In this document: positions 18,348-25,317 of the stretch, in pieces
How the letters are laid out: every line of letters starts with the position of its first letter
Position numbering within the stretch: the first letter of the stretch is position 1
NCBI GenBank assembly: GCA_049700455.1
Contig: JBNAVJ010000008.1
Coordinates: 1 to 64,000, forward strand
DNA: 64,000 nt
From: JBNAVJ01 sp049700455
Lineage (GTDB): Bacteria; Bacteroidota; Ignavibacteria; Tepidaquicellales; Tepidaquicellaceae
Direction: 5' to 3'
Position numbers and translations under genes: made by a program
Notes under the pieces: generated by a model
Database searches by the model: none
Seen by the model: the letters and a program-made list of their open reading frames with translations, nothing else
What the model was told of the DNA's origin: nothing

Positions 18348-18863
18348 ATGGAGGGACAGCCAAACAAACGTTTTTATATTATTGTAATTATTATCCTCAT
18401 TATACTAAACATATTTTCACTTGTTTCTGTATGGGTTCTTTATTACAAGACTTATCATCTGAAAAAGGATTTTGTGTTTGAAAAACGAGGTTTTTACGAC
18501 GATAAATTTAAATCTCCCCATGAAATGAACAGAATTATTGAAGAGGAACTTAAATTTGACGAATCACAAAAAGTAAAATTTAATGAGGTTCAAAAAAAGC
18601 ACATAACCCTTACTCCTATCCTGATGGATTCAATCAAAGTTCTTAAAAGAATGTTAGTGGAGGAAGTTTTTACTCCCTCTTCCGACAGCTCTAAAATTGA
18701 TACTTTGGTCAATGCTATTACTACCCTTCATCGGCAAATAGAATTGCAAATTGTTCAGTATACAAAAGATCTTAAGTCTATTTGCAATCCTTCTCAAAGT
18801 GAAAAGTTAAAATCCATTATAATGAAAGAAAAATATCTCCCGGTACCTCCATTCAAACGCTGA
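18348..18863 (+). CDS. CnrX/Spy-like periplasmic metal sensor protein
   Basis: 171 aa with an N-terminal transmembrane anchor (about 9-29) and a helical periplasmic domain. HEMNRIIEEELKFDESQ, the following VQKKH and TTLHRQIE resemble the helical hairpin of the CnrX/ZraP/Spy heavy-metal-resistance family, in which His and Glu residues bind Ni, Co or Zn. It starts 8 bases after the small TM protein, so the three genes form an operon. A general envelope-stress chaperone of the Spy type is the alternative. Confidence 0.65.
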   Translation: MEGQPNKRFYIIVIIILIILNIFSLVSVWVLYYKTYHLKKDFVFEKRGFYDDKFKSPHEMNRIIEEELKFDESQKVKFNEVQKKHITLTPILMDSIKVLKRMLVEEVFTPSSDSSKIDTLVNAITTLHRQIELQIVQYTKDLKSICNPSQSEKLKSIIMKEKYLPVPPFKR

Positions 18864-18895
18864 TTGATATTGATTTTATTATGTGAATAACTTTT

Positions 18896-18903
18896 TATTT
18901 TTG
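18896..18903 (+). promoter_or_regulatory. Possible Bacteroidota-type -7 box (TATTTTTG)
   Basis: TATTTTTG matches the TAnnTTTG -7 element of the Bacteroidota primary sigma factor and lies about 36 bases before the aminopeptidase ATG. A TTG lies upstream, but the spacing is longer than ideal, so support is weak. Confidence 0.3.
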
Positions 18904-18938
18904 CTGATAATATTTATTTTTCTTATTAAAAAAACTTT

Positions 18939-19895
18939 ATGGAAGAACTCAGAAAAGCGGCTCGTACTGCCTTGTTAGATTTTATGGGATTGAAATCTGA
19001 TGAAACTATGCTGGTAATTACTGATTCTGCAAAGCGTGAGATAGGATATGCCATTTTTGAAGAAGGTAAAATATTATGTAAGGAGGCTCTTCTTGTTGAA
19101 ATAAAATCACGTGAAAGAAATGGTGAGGAGCCCCCCCAACAGGTTGCAGAATTAATGAAAAATGTTGATGTAGTTTTGTGCCCCACTTTAAAATCACTTA
19201 CTCATACAGAAGCAAGACGTGAAGCTGTGAAGTATGGCGTTAGGGTTGGAACAATGCCCGGCATTTCAAAAGAAACTATGATACGATGTCTCAATGTTGA
19301 TTCTGAAAGAATTGTTCAGTTAACTGCAAAAGTAGCAACTGCATTAAAAGGAGTTAAAACTATTACAGTAAAAACCAAAGCCGGTACTGACATATCTCTT
19401 CCTGTTGAAGGGAGAGATATATTCGAAAGTACAGGAGTTCTGAAAAATAAAGGGCAAAGTGGCAATATACCTTCTGGGGAAGTATATCTTGCCCCCCTTG
19501 AAAATAAAAGCAATGGAACGATTGTTATAGATGGTTCGATGGCTTCAATTGGGCTATTAAAAACCCCACTTGTTATCAAAGTTATTAATGGATTTGCTGA
19601 ACAAATAAGTGGTGGGGACGAAGCTGAAAAACTAATAGAGTTATTTGAAAAGGCGGGTAGGGAAGCAAGGGCTGTTGCAGAATTTGGAATCGGTACAAAT
19701 TATAAAGCCCAGTTGTGTGGTGATATACTCGAAGATGAAAAGGTTCTTGGTACAATTCACATTGCTTTTGGAAACAATAAGTCAATGGGAGGTACAATAG
19801 CTGTTTCCAGTCATCTTGATGGACTGGTAAAAAAACCGAATGTATATTTTGACGAAAAATTAATTATGAAAGAAGGTACTCTTTTATTGGATTAA
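18939..19895 (+). CDS. M29-type aminopeptidase
   Basis: 318-residue metallo-aminopeptidase of the thermophilic M29 family (AmpS-like), cytoplasmic. The likely metal ligands are all visible: Glu in NIPSGEVYLAP, Glu in AEFGIGTN, His in LGTIHIAFGNN, and His and Asp in SSHLDGLV. It is shorter than the ~410 aa of classical AmpS/AmpT, resembling the shorter group annotated as leucyl aminopeptidase or dihydroxypyridine dioxygenase-like proteins; the latter (NicX) shares the same fold and ligands. Convergent with the TonB receptor gene, 10 bases apart. Confidence 0.8.
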   Translation: MEELRKAARTALLDFMGLKSDETMLVITDSAKREIGYAIFEEGKILCKEALLVEIKSRERNGEEPPQQVAELMKNVDVVLCPTLKSLTHTEARREAVKYGVRVGTMPGISKETMIRCLNVDSERIVQLTAKVATALKGVKTITVKTKAGTDISLPVEGRDIFESTGVLKNKGQSGNIPSGEVYLAPLENKSNGTIVIDGSMASIGLLKTPLVIKVINGFAEQISGGDEAEKLIELFEKAGREARAVAEFGIGTNYKAQLCGDILEDEKVLGTIHIAFGNNKSMGGTIAVSSHLDGLVKKPNVYFDEKLIMKEGTLLLD

Positions 19896-19905
19896 CTTTT
19901 ATCTT

Positions 19906-22338
19906 TTACATCTGTTTATTTTCTATCTGATCCTGCTGTTCGTTTTCGTTTTGCTTAACTTTTTTAGATTTCTGGTAATAGGAGTCGGTATTACCAAAAT
20001 TGTAATTAATACTTAAATAAATTACCCGTGCATCTATTTTGCTTTCCCATCTTGTAGTGACTGCTATCCCATTGGTGATTCCTGTCCACTTTCTTGTTTT
20101 TAGAATATCATCACTTCTAATACTGATATTCAACTTTCTATTTAAAAAACTTTTGCTTATAGCAATATCCAGTGTTTGATAGGGATTGTTATAACCGGTA
20201 GCATTAAATTTCTTACCTACGTATGTATAAAAAAGATCTATCCTAACAAGATTACCAATAGAAATATATGTTCGGAAATTCATTTTCCAAGAGACCCCTT
20301 CTTCTTGAGGAATATCTTGTGGTAGTGAGCCATCAAATGTTGTGTTATAAATACTGAAGTTTGCATTTGTAGTAAGCCATTTCAAGTAGCTTGAATTTAA
20401 TATTAGGTCAAGTCCATAAGATTTTGACCCACCAAGATTTTTATATGTAGTTACAGCAATGTTCGAATCGGTTAAATATGTGTAATTGTTTATGAGATCA
20501 TATCCTCGTCTAAAAAAAATAGAGGTTGTAATTGAAAAAATGTTGGTGAATAAGTTATGGTTTAATTCATAGGAATCTGTAAATTCGGGGTTAAGCTGGG
20601 GATTTCCAAAAGAAATGTATTTATCACTGTATTTTACTGCAAAAGGATTAAGTCTATAAACATTAGGTCTTGTAATTCTTCTGCTGTATGAAAGCTGCAA
20701 TTCGTTGGAAATGCCGATTTGTTGTGAAATACTTATTGTTGGAAATAAATCAAGATAATTTTTTTCAAAATTACTGTTATTGGTAAAAAGGTCCCCTTTT
20801 GAATGTGTATGTTCAGCACGAAGTCCGAGTTTGAATTTTGTAAGATTAATTTTATGTGAGAAGGTTATATAAGCACTGTTGATTAATTCCTGCAATCGAA
20901 AATGATTTGAGGCATTATAATTTCTTTCATATTGATTTGTAAGATAATCTAACGTATCGGAGAGGTAATCGTTATCATTTTCTCTAAAAAATGACTTCGT
21001 TCCAACTTCAAATTTTGTAGAACTACTTAAAGGATGAGTATAATCAACTTGAAATCTCAGTGTTTTGTTAGTATAGTCGAAATTGTTATTCACAGCTGAT
21101 GGGCGGGGTAATAAGTTCCCCGTTGAGTCATAATATAGAATGAATTGTCTAAAATCATTTGTGTTTCCCCCTTTTGTGAAGGTTAAATCAAGATTTAGTT
21201 CTTTTCCAAAATCATTGTATTTACCTGAGTAGTAAAGGCTAAAATTCAAATCATTAAAGTCACCTGCATTGTTGGTATTATTATTGTAATATGAAGAAGT
21301 AAAAAACGCGCTGGTGTAATTTGAATTGATTGATGTTCCATTGCTATTAAACTTACTGAAATTGATATAAGATTCAAATCCTATATTCTGCTTCTTTGCA
21401 AATTCATATTCAAATCCAACCGAGCCATATCCGAAATTGCCGCTAGAATTACCGAAAGAATTTGACCTCAAGAATCCTACTGGGGAAAAATAATCTGATC
21501 CTGAGGTGGAATTATAATGACTTGCAAACTTTCCACCTCCACCATTAAGAAAAAATCTCCATTTGTTCTTGCTTATATTTATTGCCGTATTAGCATTAAA
21601 ACCACTGTTTGAATTAATACCTGTTGCTAAAAAACCATTATAACCTATAATATTTTTATTAATAGATAGAGTTATAATATTGATTATTCCAGTTACACCT
21701 TCGGCTTCATATTTTGCAGACGGATTAGTTATTATTTCAATTGATTTTATCGCATCAGCAGGGATTTGTTTTAAAATATTAGACTTGATAGGTTTATTAT
21801 CAAGATAAATTACTATATTACTGGAGCCTCTGAGGATTATATTATCATTATTATCAACCTCTATCATAGGAATTTTTCGGAGTACATCAATAGCATTACC
21901 TCCTTTGATGCTTGTCATTTGTTCAATGTTAAAGACTTTTTTTTCGTCCTTAAATTGAAGTTGTGGAATGTCACTTTCAACTTGAACTTCTTCAATTTCA
22001 TAATTTTTATAAGCAACAAGAAAAATAGTATCTAAAAAAGTAACTGAATTTTCATTAATATTGACCTTAGATAAAATTTTGTCTTTATAACCTATCAAGG
22101 AGAAATTGATTTGATATATTCCTGTTTGTAAACTATCTATTAAAAAGAAACCTGAAATATCTGATTCAGTCCCTGTAACAAAAACCGAATCCTTGTTCAA
22201 TATCTTCACGGAAACACCTGCAAGTGGGGTTTTGTCTTTTGAATCGTATACGACCCCAGATAGCTTTACCTGCGAAAAGGAAAATGAAGTGGTATAAAAC
22301 AGACTTGTAATGAAAAAGTAGTAAAAAATTTTCTTCAT
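19906..22338 (-). CDS. TonB-dependent receptor-like outer-membrane barrel protein
   Basis: 810 aa. Signal peptide, then a carboxypeptidase-regulatory-like domain (about 25-115; VKLSGVVYDSKDKTPLAGVS), a plug domain (about 140-230; NAIDVLRKIPMIEVDNNDNI) and a long barrel of the outer-membrane beta-barrel-3 type. After the last strand (YLSINYNFG) there is a ~27-residue polar tail rich in Lys, Glu and Gln, unusual because barrels normally end on an aromatic residue. No SusD partner or TonB box could be identified. Substrate unknown. Confidence 0.82.
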   Translation of the reverse strand: MKKIFYYFFITSLFYTTSFSFSQVKLSGVVYDSKDKTPLAGVSVKILNKDSVFVTGTESDISGFFLIDSLQTGIYQINFSLIGYKDKILSKVNINENSVTFLDTIFLVAYKNYEIEEVQVESDIPQLQFKDEKKVFNIEQMTSIKGGNAIDVLRKIPMIEVDNNDNIILRGSSNIVIYLDNKPIKSNILKQIPADAIKSIEIITNPSAKYEAEGVTGIINIITLSINKNIIGYNGFLATGINSNSGFNANTAINISKNKWRFFLNGGGGKFASHYNSTSGSDYFSPVGFLRSNSFGNSSGNFGYGSVGFEYEFAKKQNIGFESYINFSKFNSNGTSINSNYTSAFFTSSYYNNNTNNAGDFNDLNFSLYYSGKYNDFGKELNLDLTFTKGGNTNDFRQFILYYDSTGNLLPRPSAVNNNFDYTNKTLRFQVDYTHPLSSSTKFEVGTKSFFRENDNDYLSDTLDYLTNQYERNYNASNHFRLQELINSAYITFSHKINLTKFKLGLRAEHTHSKGDLFTNNSNFEKNYLDLFPTISISQQIGISNELQLSYSRRITRPNVYRLNPFAVKYSDKYISFGNPQLNPEFTDSYELNHNLFTNIFSITTSIFFRRGYDLINNYTYLTDSNIAVTTYKNLGGSKSYGLDLILNSSYLKWLTTNANFSIYNTTFDGSLPQDIPQEEGVSWKMNFRTYISIGNLVRIDLFYTYVGKKFNATGYNNPYQTLDIAISKSFLNRKLNISIRSDDILKTRKWTGITNGIAVTTRWESKIDARVIYLSINYNFGNTDSYYQKSKKVKQNENEQQDQIENKQM

Positions 22339-22522
22339 ACAAAGTGTTTATTATTTAATTAATATAAATATAAGACTTGATAAATTAAGTACCCCTTTTA
22401 AGACATACGGCTTGAGAAAAAGGAAGTTTCATTTCTGGTAAATTTCAGTGGTAAATTAATTAGGATGTATATGTTTTTAGGGTTTGAAAAAGTGTTGTAT
22501 TAATATTATTTTTATACCCAAC

Positions 22523-22597
22523 GGAGCCGTAGTTCAGTTTGGTTAGAACGCCTGACTGTCACTCAGGAGGTCGCGAGTTCGAGTCTCGTCGGTTCCG
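22523..22597 (+). tRNA. tRNA-Asp (anticodon GTC)
   Basis: Full cloverleaf: acceptor stem GGAGCCG/CGGTTCC (one G-U pair), D-arm GTTC..GAAC, anticodon stem CCTGA/TCAGG with loop CTGTCAC (anticodon GTC at 22558-22560), T-arm GCGAG-TTCGAGT-CTCGT, and discriminator G. CCA is not encoded (CAA follows). 75 nucleotides. It stands alone between a TonB receptor and a gene-poor stretch. Confidence 0.95.
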
Positions 22598-22999
22598 CAA
22601 CTGAAGAGGGTCGTTTCAACTAAGGTGGGAAGTCTTTTTAATCTCCTCAATATAGATAGTAGTCATTTGCATTTTTTTATTTGTGGTATTATTACATATA
22701 TATCGCAAAATAAAGAATGGATTTTACATTGGAGGTTGTTCTAGATTTTGAAAAAAGGTTGGAACAATTTGTAAAGTAAAAAAGGTGGGAACCCCTATTT
22801 TTAATTTTGAAAGTAAAACCTTACTAACATAATGATTCAGGGATCGCCTCTGAATAAAATGGCAATTAAGGTAGTTTTCCCCGGCCCGGGTAATCTACAA
22901 GTAGTTAAGTAGTTCTTTATTTTATTGTTAAAACTAAAAACCTGCTCTTTCGTTGAACTAAGTATGATATTAATAGTGTTTATTAACTTAAAATCCGTA
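22598..22999. other. Gene-poor stretch 3' of tRNA-Asp with hairpins
   Basis: No convincing gene. It holds two near-identical words AAGGTGGGAA (about 22622 and 22780), a hairpin ATTCAG/CTGAAT (22835-22840 with 22850-22855) and a GC-rich dyad CCCGG-C-CCGGG (22880-22890) that stands out in AT-rich DNA. No duplicate of the tRNA 3' end was found, so an integration event is not proved. Confidence 0.4.
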
Positions 23000-23452
23000 A
23001 TGAAAATATTATTTTTTTTATTTATCATTTTTATTTTTTCTTATTCTACTCTCAAGCCTCAAAGTAAATTTGGACTTGGTATAATTGTAGGAGAGCCTAC
23101 TGGTATATCAGGGAAATTATATCTAAGTAACACATCCTCAATCGATGGTGCAATAGGATGGTCATATTATAAATATGGTTCCTTACATATTCATGCAGAC
23201 TACCTGTCGAATATTGCCAACCTAACAAACGAAGTCCCTTTTTACCTTGGGATAGGGGGGAGAATTAAAATTAGGAATAAAGAAAAACAGGAAGATACAA
23301 AATTAGCTATAAGAGTTCCGGTAGGCATTGTCTTTGAGCCGTCGTCAGTCCCAATTGACGTGTTTGTCGAAGTAGTTCCAATGCTTGATTTGGTTCCATC
23401 TTCTGAATTTAATTTTAATGCTGCAGTTGGTATCCGCTACTATTTTAAATAA
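23000..23452 (+). CDS. Small secreted beta-barrel-like protein of unknown function
   Basis: 150 aa from the ATG chosen at 23000 because it gives a clean signal peptide (MKILFFLFIIFIFSYSTL); an upstream ATG at 22925 would prepend 25 implausible residues. The mature part contains GIIVGEPTGISGKLYL, then alternating strands, and ends NAAVGIRYYFK with an aromatic near the C-terminus. This resembles short outer-membrane proteins that are common in this phylum. No named function. Confidence 0.6.
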   Translation: MKILFFLFIIFIFSYSTLKPQSKFGLGIIVGEPTGISGKLYLSNTSSIDGAIGWSYYKYGSLHIHADYLSNIANLTNEVPFYLGIGGRIKIRNKEKQEDTKLAIRVPVGIVFEPSSVPIDVFVEVVPMLDLVPSSEFNFNAAVGIRYYFK

Positions 23453-23865
23453 TCCAAGTAAAAAATACTTCTGGATTTAGACAATCTTTTTTGTTTATTC
23501 CTTAATTTTGTATCTAAAATATTACGCTTTTTATTAACGTCTCTATTTAAATCCAATTATACTTTATTTTCAATACAATTTTCTCATTTATTAAAATATC
23601 AAATTGGCTAAAAAGGAAATAATTATGGCTATATTTTAAAACTAAACTGCCATTGTTATTGTTCCTTATTTCCTGGTAGCGAAAAGGGAGGAATATTAAA
23701 ACTACCTTTGCAAGTTGAAAAACGTTGTTGTTTAGGAACAGGGAAAATGCCTAATGATAGTATCCTGTTTTTCTTGTTAGAATCTTAATGATTCAACTTC
23801 TAAGAAAAACATACACACAACAAAGTTAAAAGGGTAAGTTCTTGATTTACTTCCCAATTCGTGAT

Positions 23866-23930
23866 GCTAACTTATCAATAGGAGTTCAAAAACTTACCGC
23901 CGTAGGCGGTCAGCTTAACTTGTTATTAGC
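23866..23930. repeat. Imperfect inverted-repeat element, attC-like layout
   Basis: Outer arms GCTAA (23866-23870) and TTAGC (23926-23930) enclose a strong inner hairpin ACCGCC-GTA-GGCGGT (23896-23910), with partial pairing outside the inner stem and a CTTGTTATTAGC right end. The layout recalls integron attC sites, but the boxes fit RYYYAAC/GTTRRRY only in part and no integrase gene is in view. It could equally be a dispersed palindromic repeat. Confidence 0.3.
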
Positions 23931-24177
23931 AGTATATATAATATGACTATATTGAATTCAAGATATTAAATGCTACAAGCTACTATGTACAAAATAATAG
24001 TGAAAACTATTTATTTCGCTTTCATAATGTTTACTTCAACAGGTTTGCTTACTATCAATGGGAGGTTACTCTTTTTTAAAAAAGCTTATTTCCCCTATAG
24101 TATTTTAAATATAGGAAAAATATTAAATTAAATTTCTTATATTATAAAAATAGAAATAAACTTACAGGGATAAAAAT

Positions 24178-24288
24178 TTGAAGGATAAAACAAATTTCAT
24201 ATTGAGATACCCAAAACTTGTTGGATATTTGTTGGTTGCGATTATTATTATCATCCTGTATCTTTTGTATATCTATAAGATAATATAA
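24178..24288 (+). CDS. Possible 36-aa single-pass membrane peptide
   Basis: A TTG-started frame encodes a short basic N-terminus (KDKTNFILRYPKL) and one very hydrophobic segment rich in Ile and Leu, ending YIYKII. The pattern is that of a small membrane protein, but there is no good ribosome-binding site, and AT-rich DNA makes such frames by chance. Confidence 0.25.
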   Translation: MKDKTNFILRYPKLVGYLLVAIIIIILYLLYIYKII

Positions 24289-24409
24289 CTTATGAGTATT
24301 TATCAGTGCTGATTTCACTTCGGTCTGAAAATGTGACAGCTTTCCAGAGAGCTTAATATTTGAAAACTAAAAACTATAATATATAAAACTCAAAACTCTG
24401 AGGGAATCT

Positions 24410-25237
24410 ATGAAAAAAATTCTTATTTTATTATTATTAGTGTTAGCTTTTTGTAATCTATCCTATTCTCAATTTAAAATTAAGGCAAAAGATAAGTTTT
24501 CCCAGGCGCAGCAAAAGGCTAATACAATGGCACCAGATCCAGTTCTTTATGCAATAACTTCTTCTACCTCTCTTGATACAACAGGTAAAGATATCTCGTG
24601 GTTATATTATTATTATTCGAGTTCGCTTGATACAGGAATTATAGTGACAACAACTTTTGCTGGAGCTTTGCTTGGTGTTTATGGTCCAAATTTGCCTGGT
24701 GTTGTTGTAAGATTGTTAACTGATAATTTTGTCAATAGTGATGTTGCAATTTTATCAGCTGAAAATGCTGGGGGGAGACAGTTTAGATATACACATTCAG
24801 GCGTAACAATAACCGCAATGGTTTATAAACTCCCACTCGCACCTGATACAACCAGACCTTACTGGACAGTAATTTATAGGGATTCAAGCAATAATTTTCT
24901 ACCCTTTGTAATAGATGGAATAACGGGCAGTATTATTTCTATTGGCATCAGGCAAATATCTTCTATAGAACCTATGCAGTTTTCATTGAGTCAAAATTAC
25001 CCCAATCCGTTTAATACAATGACGGTAATAAAATATGCGTTGAAAAAGAGGAGTTATGTTAACTTAAAGTTATATGATATAAAAGGCAAAGAAATTTTTA
25101 AGCTTGTTGAACAAGTGCAGGACATTGGTGAGTATGAATATAGATTGGATGCAAGTAACTTATCAAGCGGAATATATTTTTATCGTCTTAATGTTAACGG
25201 TTTTACAGATGTAAAAAAGATGTTACTTTTGAAGTAA
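24410..25237 (+). CDS. T9SS-secreted protein of unknown function
   Basis: 275 aa. Signal peptide (MKKILILLLLVLAFCNLSYSQ), a ~170-residue middle domain with no recognised motif, and a type IX sorting domain over the last ~80 residues (LSQNYPNPFN ... SGIYFYRLN ... KKMLLLK). A strong terminator follows. Convergent with the T9SS cytochrome gene. Confidence 0.75.
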   Translation: MKKILILLLLVLAFCNLSYSQFKIKAKDKFSQAQQKANTMAPDPVLYAITSSTSLDTTGKDISWLYYYYSSSLDTGIIVTTTFAGALLGVYGPNLPGVVVRLLTDNFVNSDVAILSAENAGGRQFRYTHSGVTITAMVYKLPLAPDTTRPYWTVIYRDSSNNFLPFVIDGITGSIISIGIRQISSIEPMQFSLSQNYPNPFNTMTVIKYALKKRSYVNLKLYDIKGKEIFKLVEQVQDIGEYEYRLDASNLSSGIYFYRLNVNGFTDVKKMLLLK

Positions 25238-25261
25238 GAATCTAAATTTTAAAATAAAAAA

Positions 25262-25291
25262 AAGAATCCCGTCTTTGAAGACGGGATTCTT
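25262..25291. terminator. Bidirectional rho-independent terminator
   Basis: AAGAATCCCGTCTT (25262-25275) pairs perfectly over 14 bases with AAGACGGGATTCTT (25278-25291), flanked by A-rich sequence on the left and T-rich on the right. It lies between convergent genes ending at 25237 and 25318 and can serve both. Confidence 0.9.
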
Positions 25292-25317
25292 ATCTACTCT
25301 TAGTAGTACTGTTATTC

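Larger units (their letters stand above)
23453..24409. other. 957-bp gene-poor intergenic region
   Basis: No normal-sized gene on either strand. It contains a dyad element (23866-23930), a 48-codon frame with a signal-peptide-like start (23985-24131) that may be a gene remnant, a 36-codon membrane-peptide frame (24178-24288) and the palindrome CTTTTTTAAAAAAG (24071-24084). The composition suggests decayed or recently inserted DNA. Confidence 0.4.

Noticed and set aside
22598..24409. Search for a tRNA-Asp 3'-end duplicate marking an integrated element
   Set aside because: No second copy of the T-arm/acceptor sequence was found downstream within the window.
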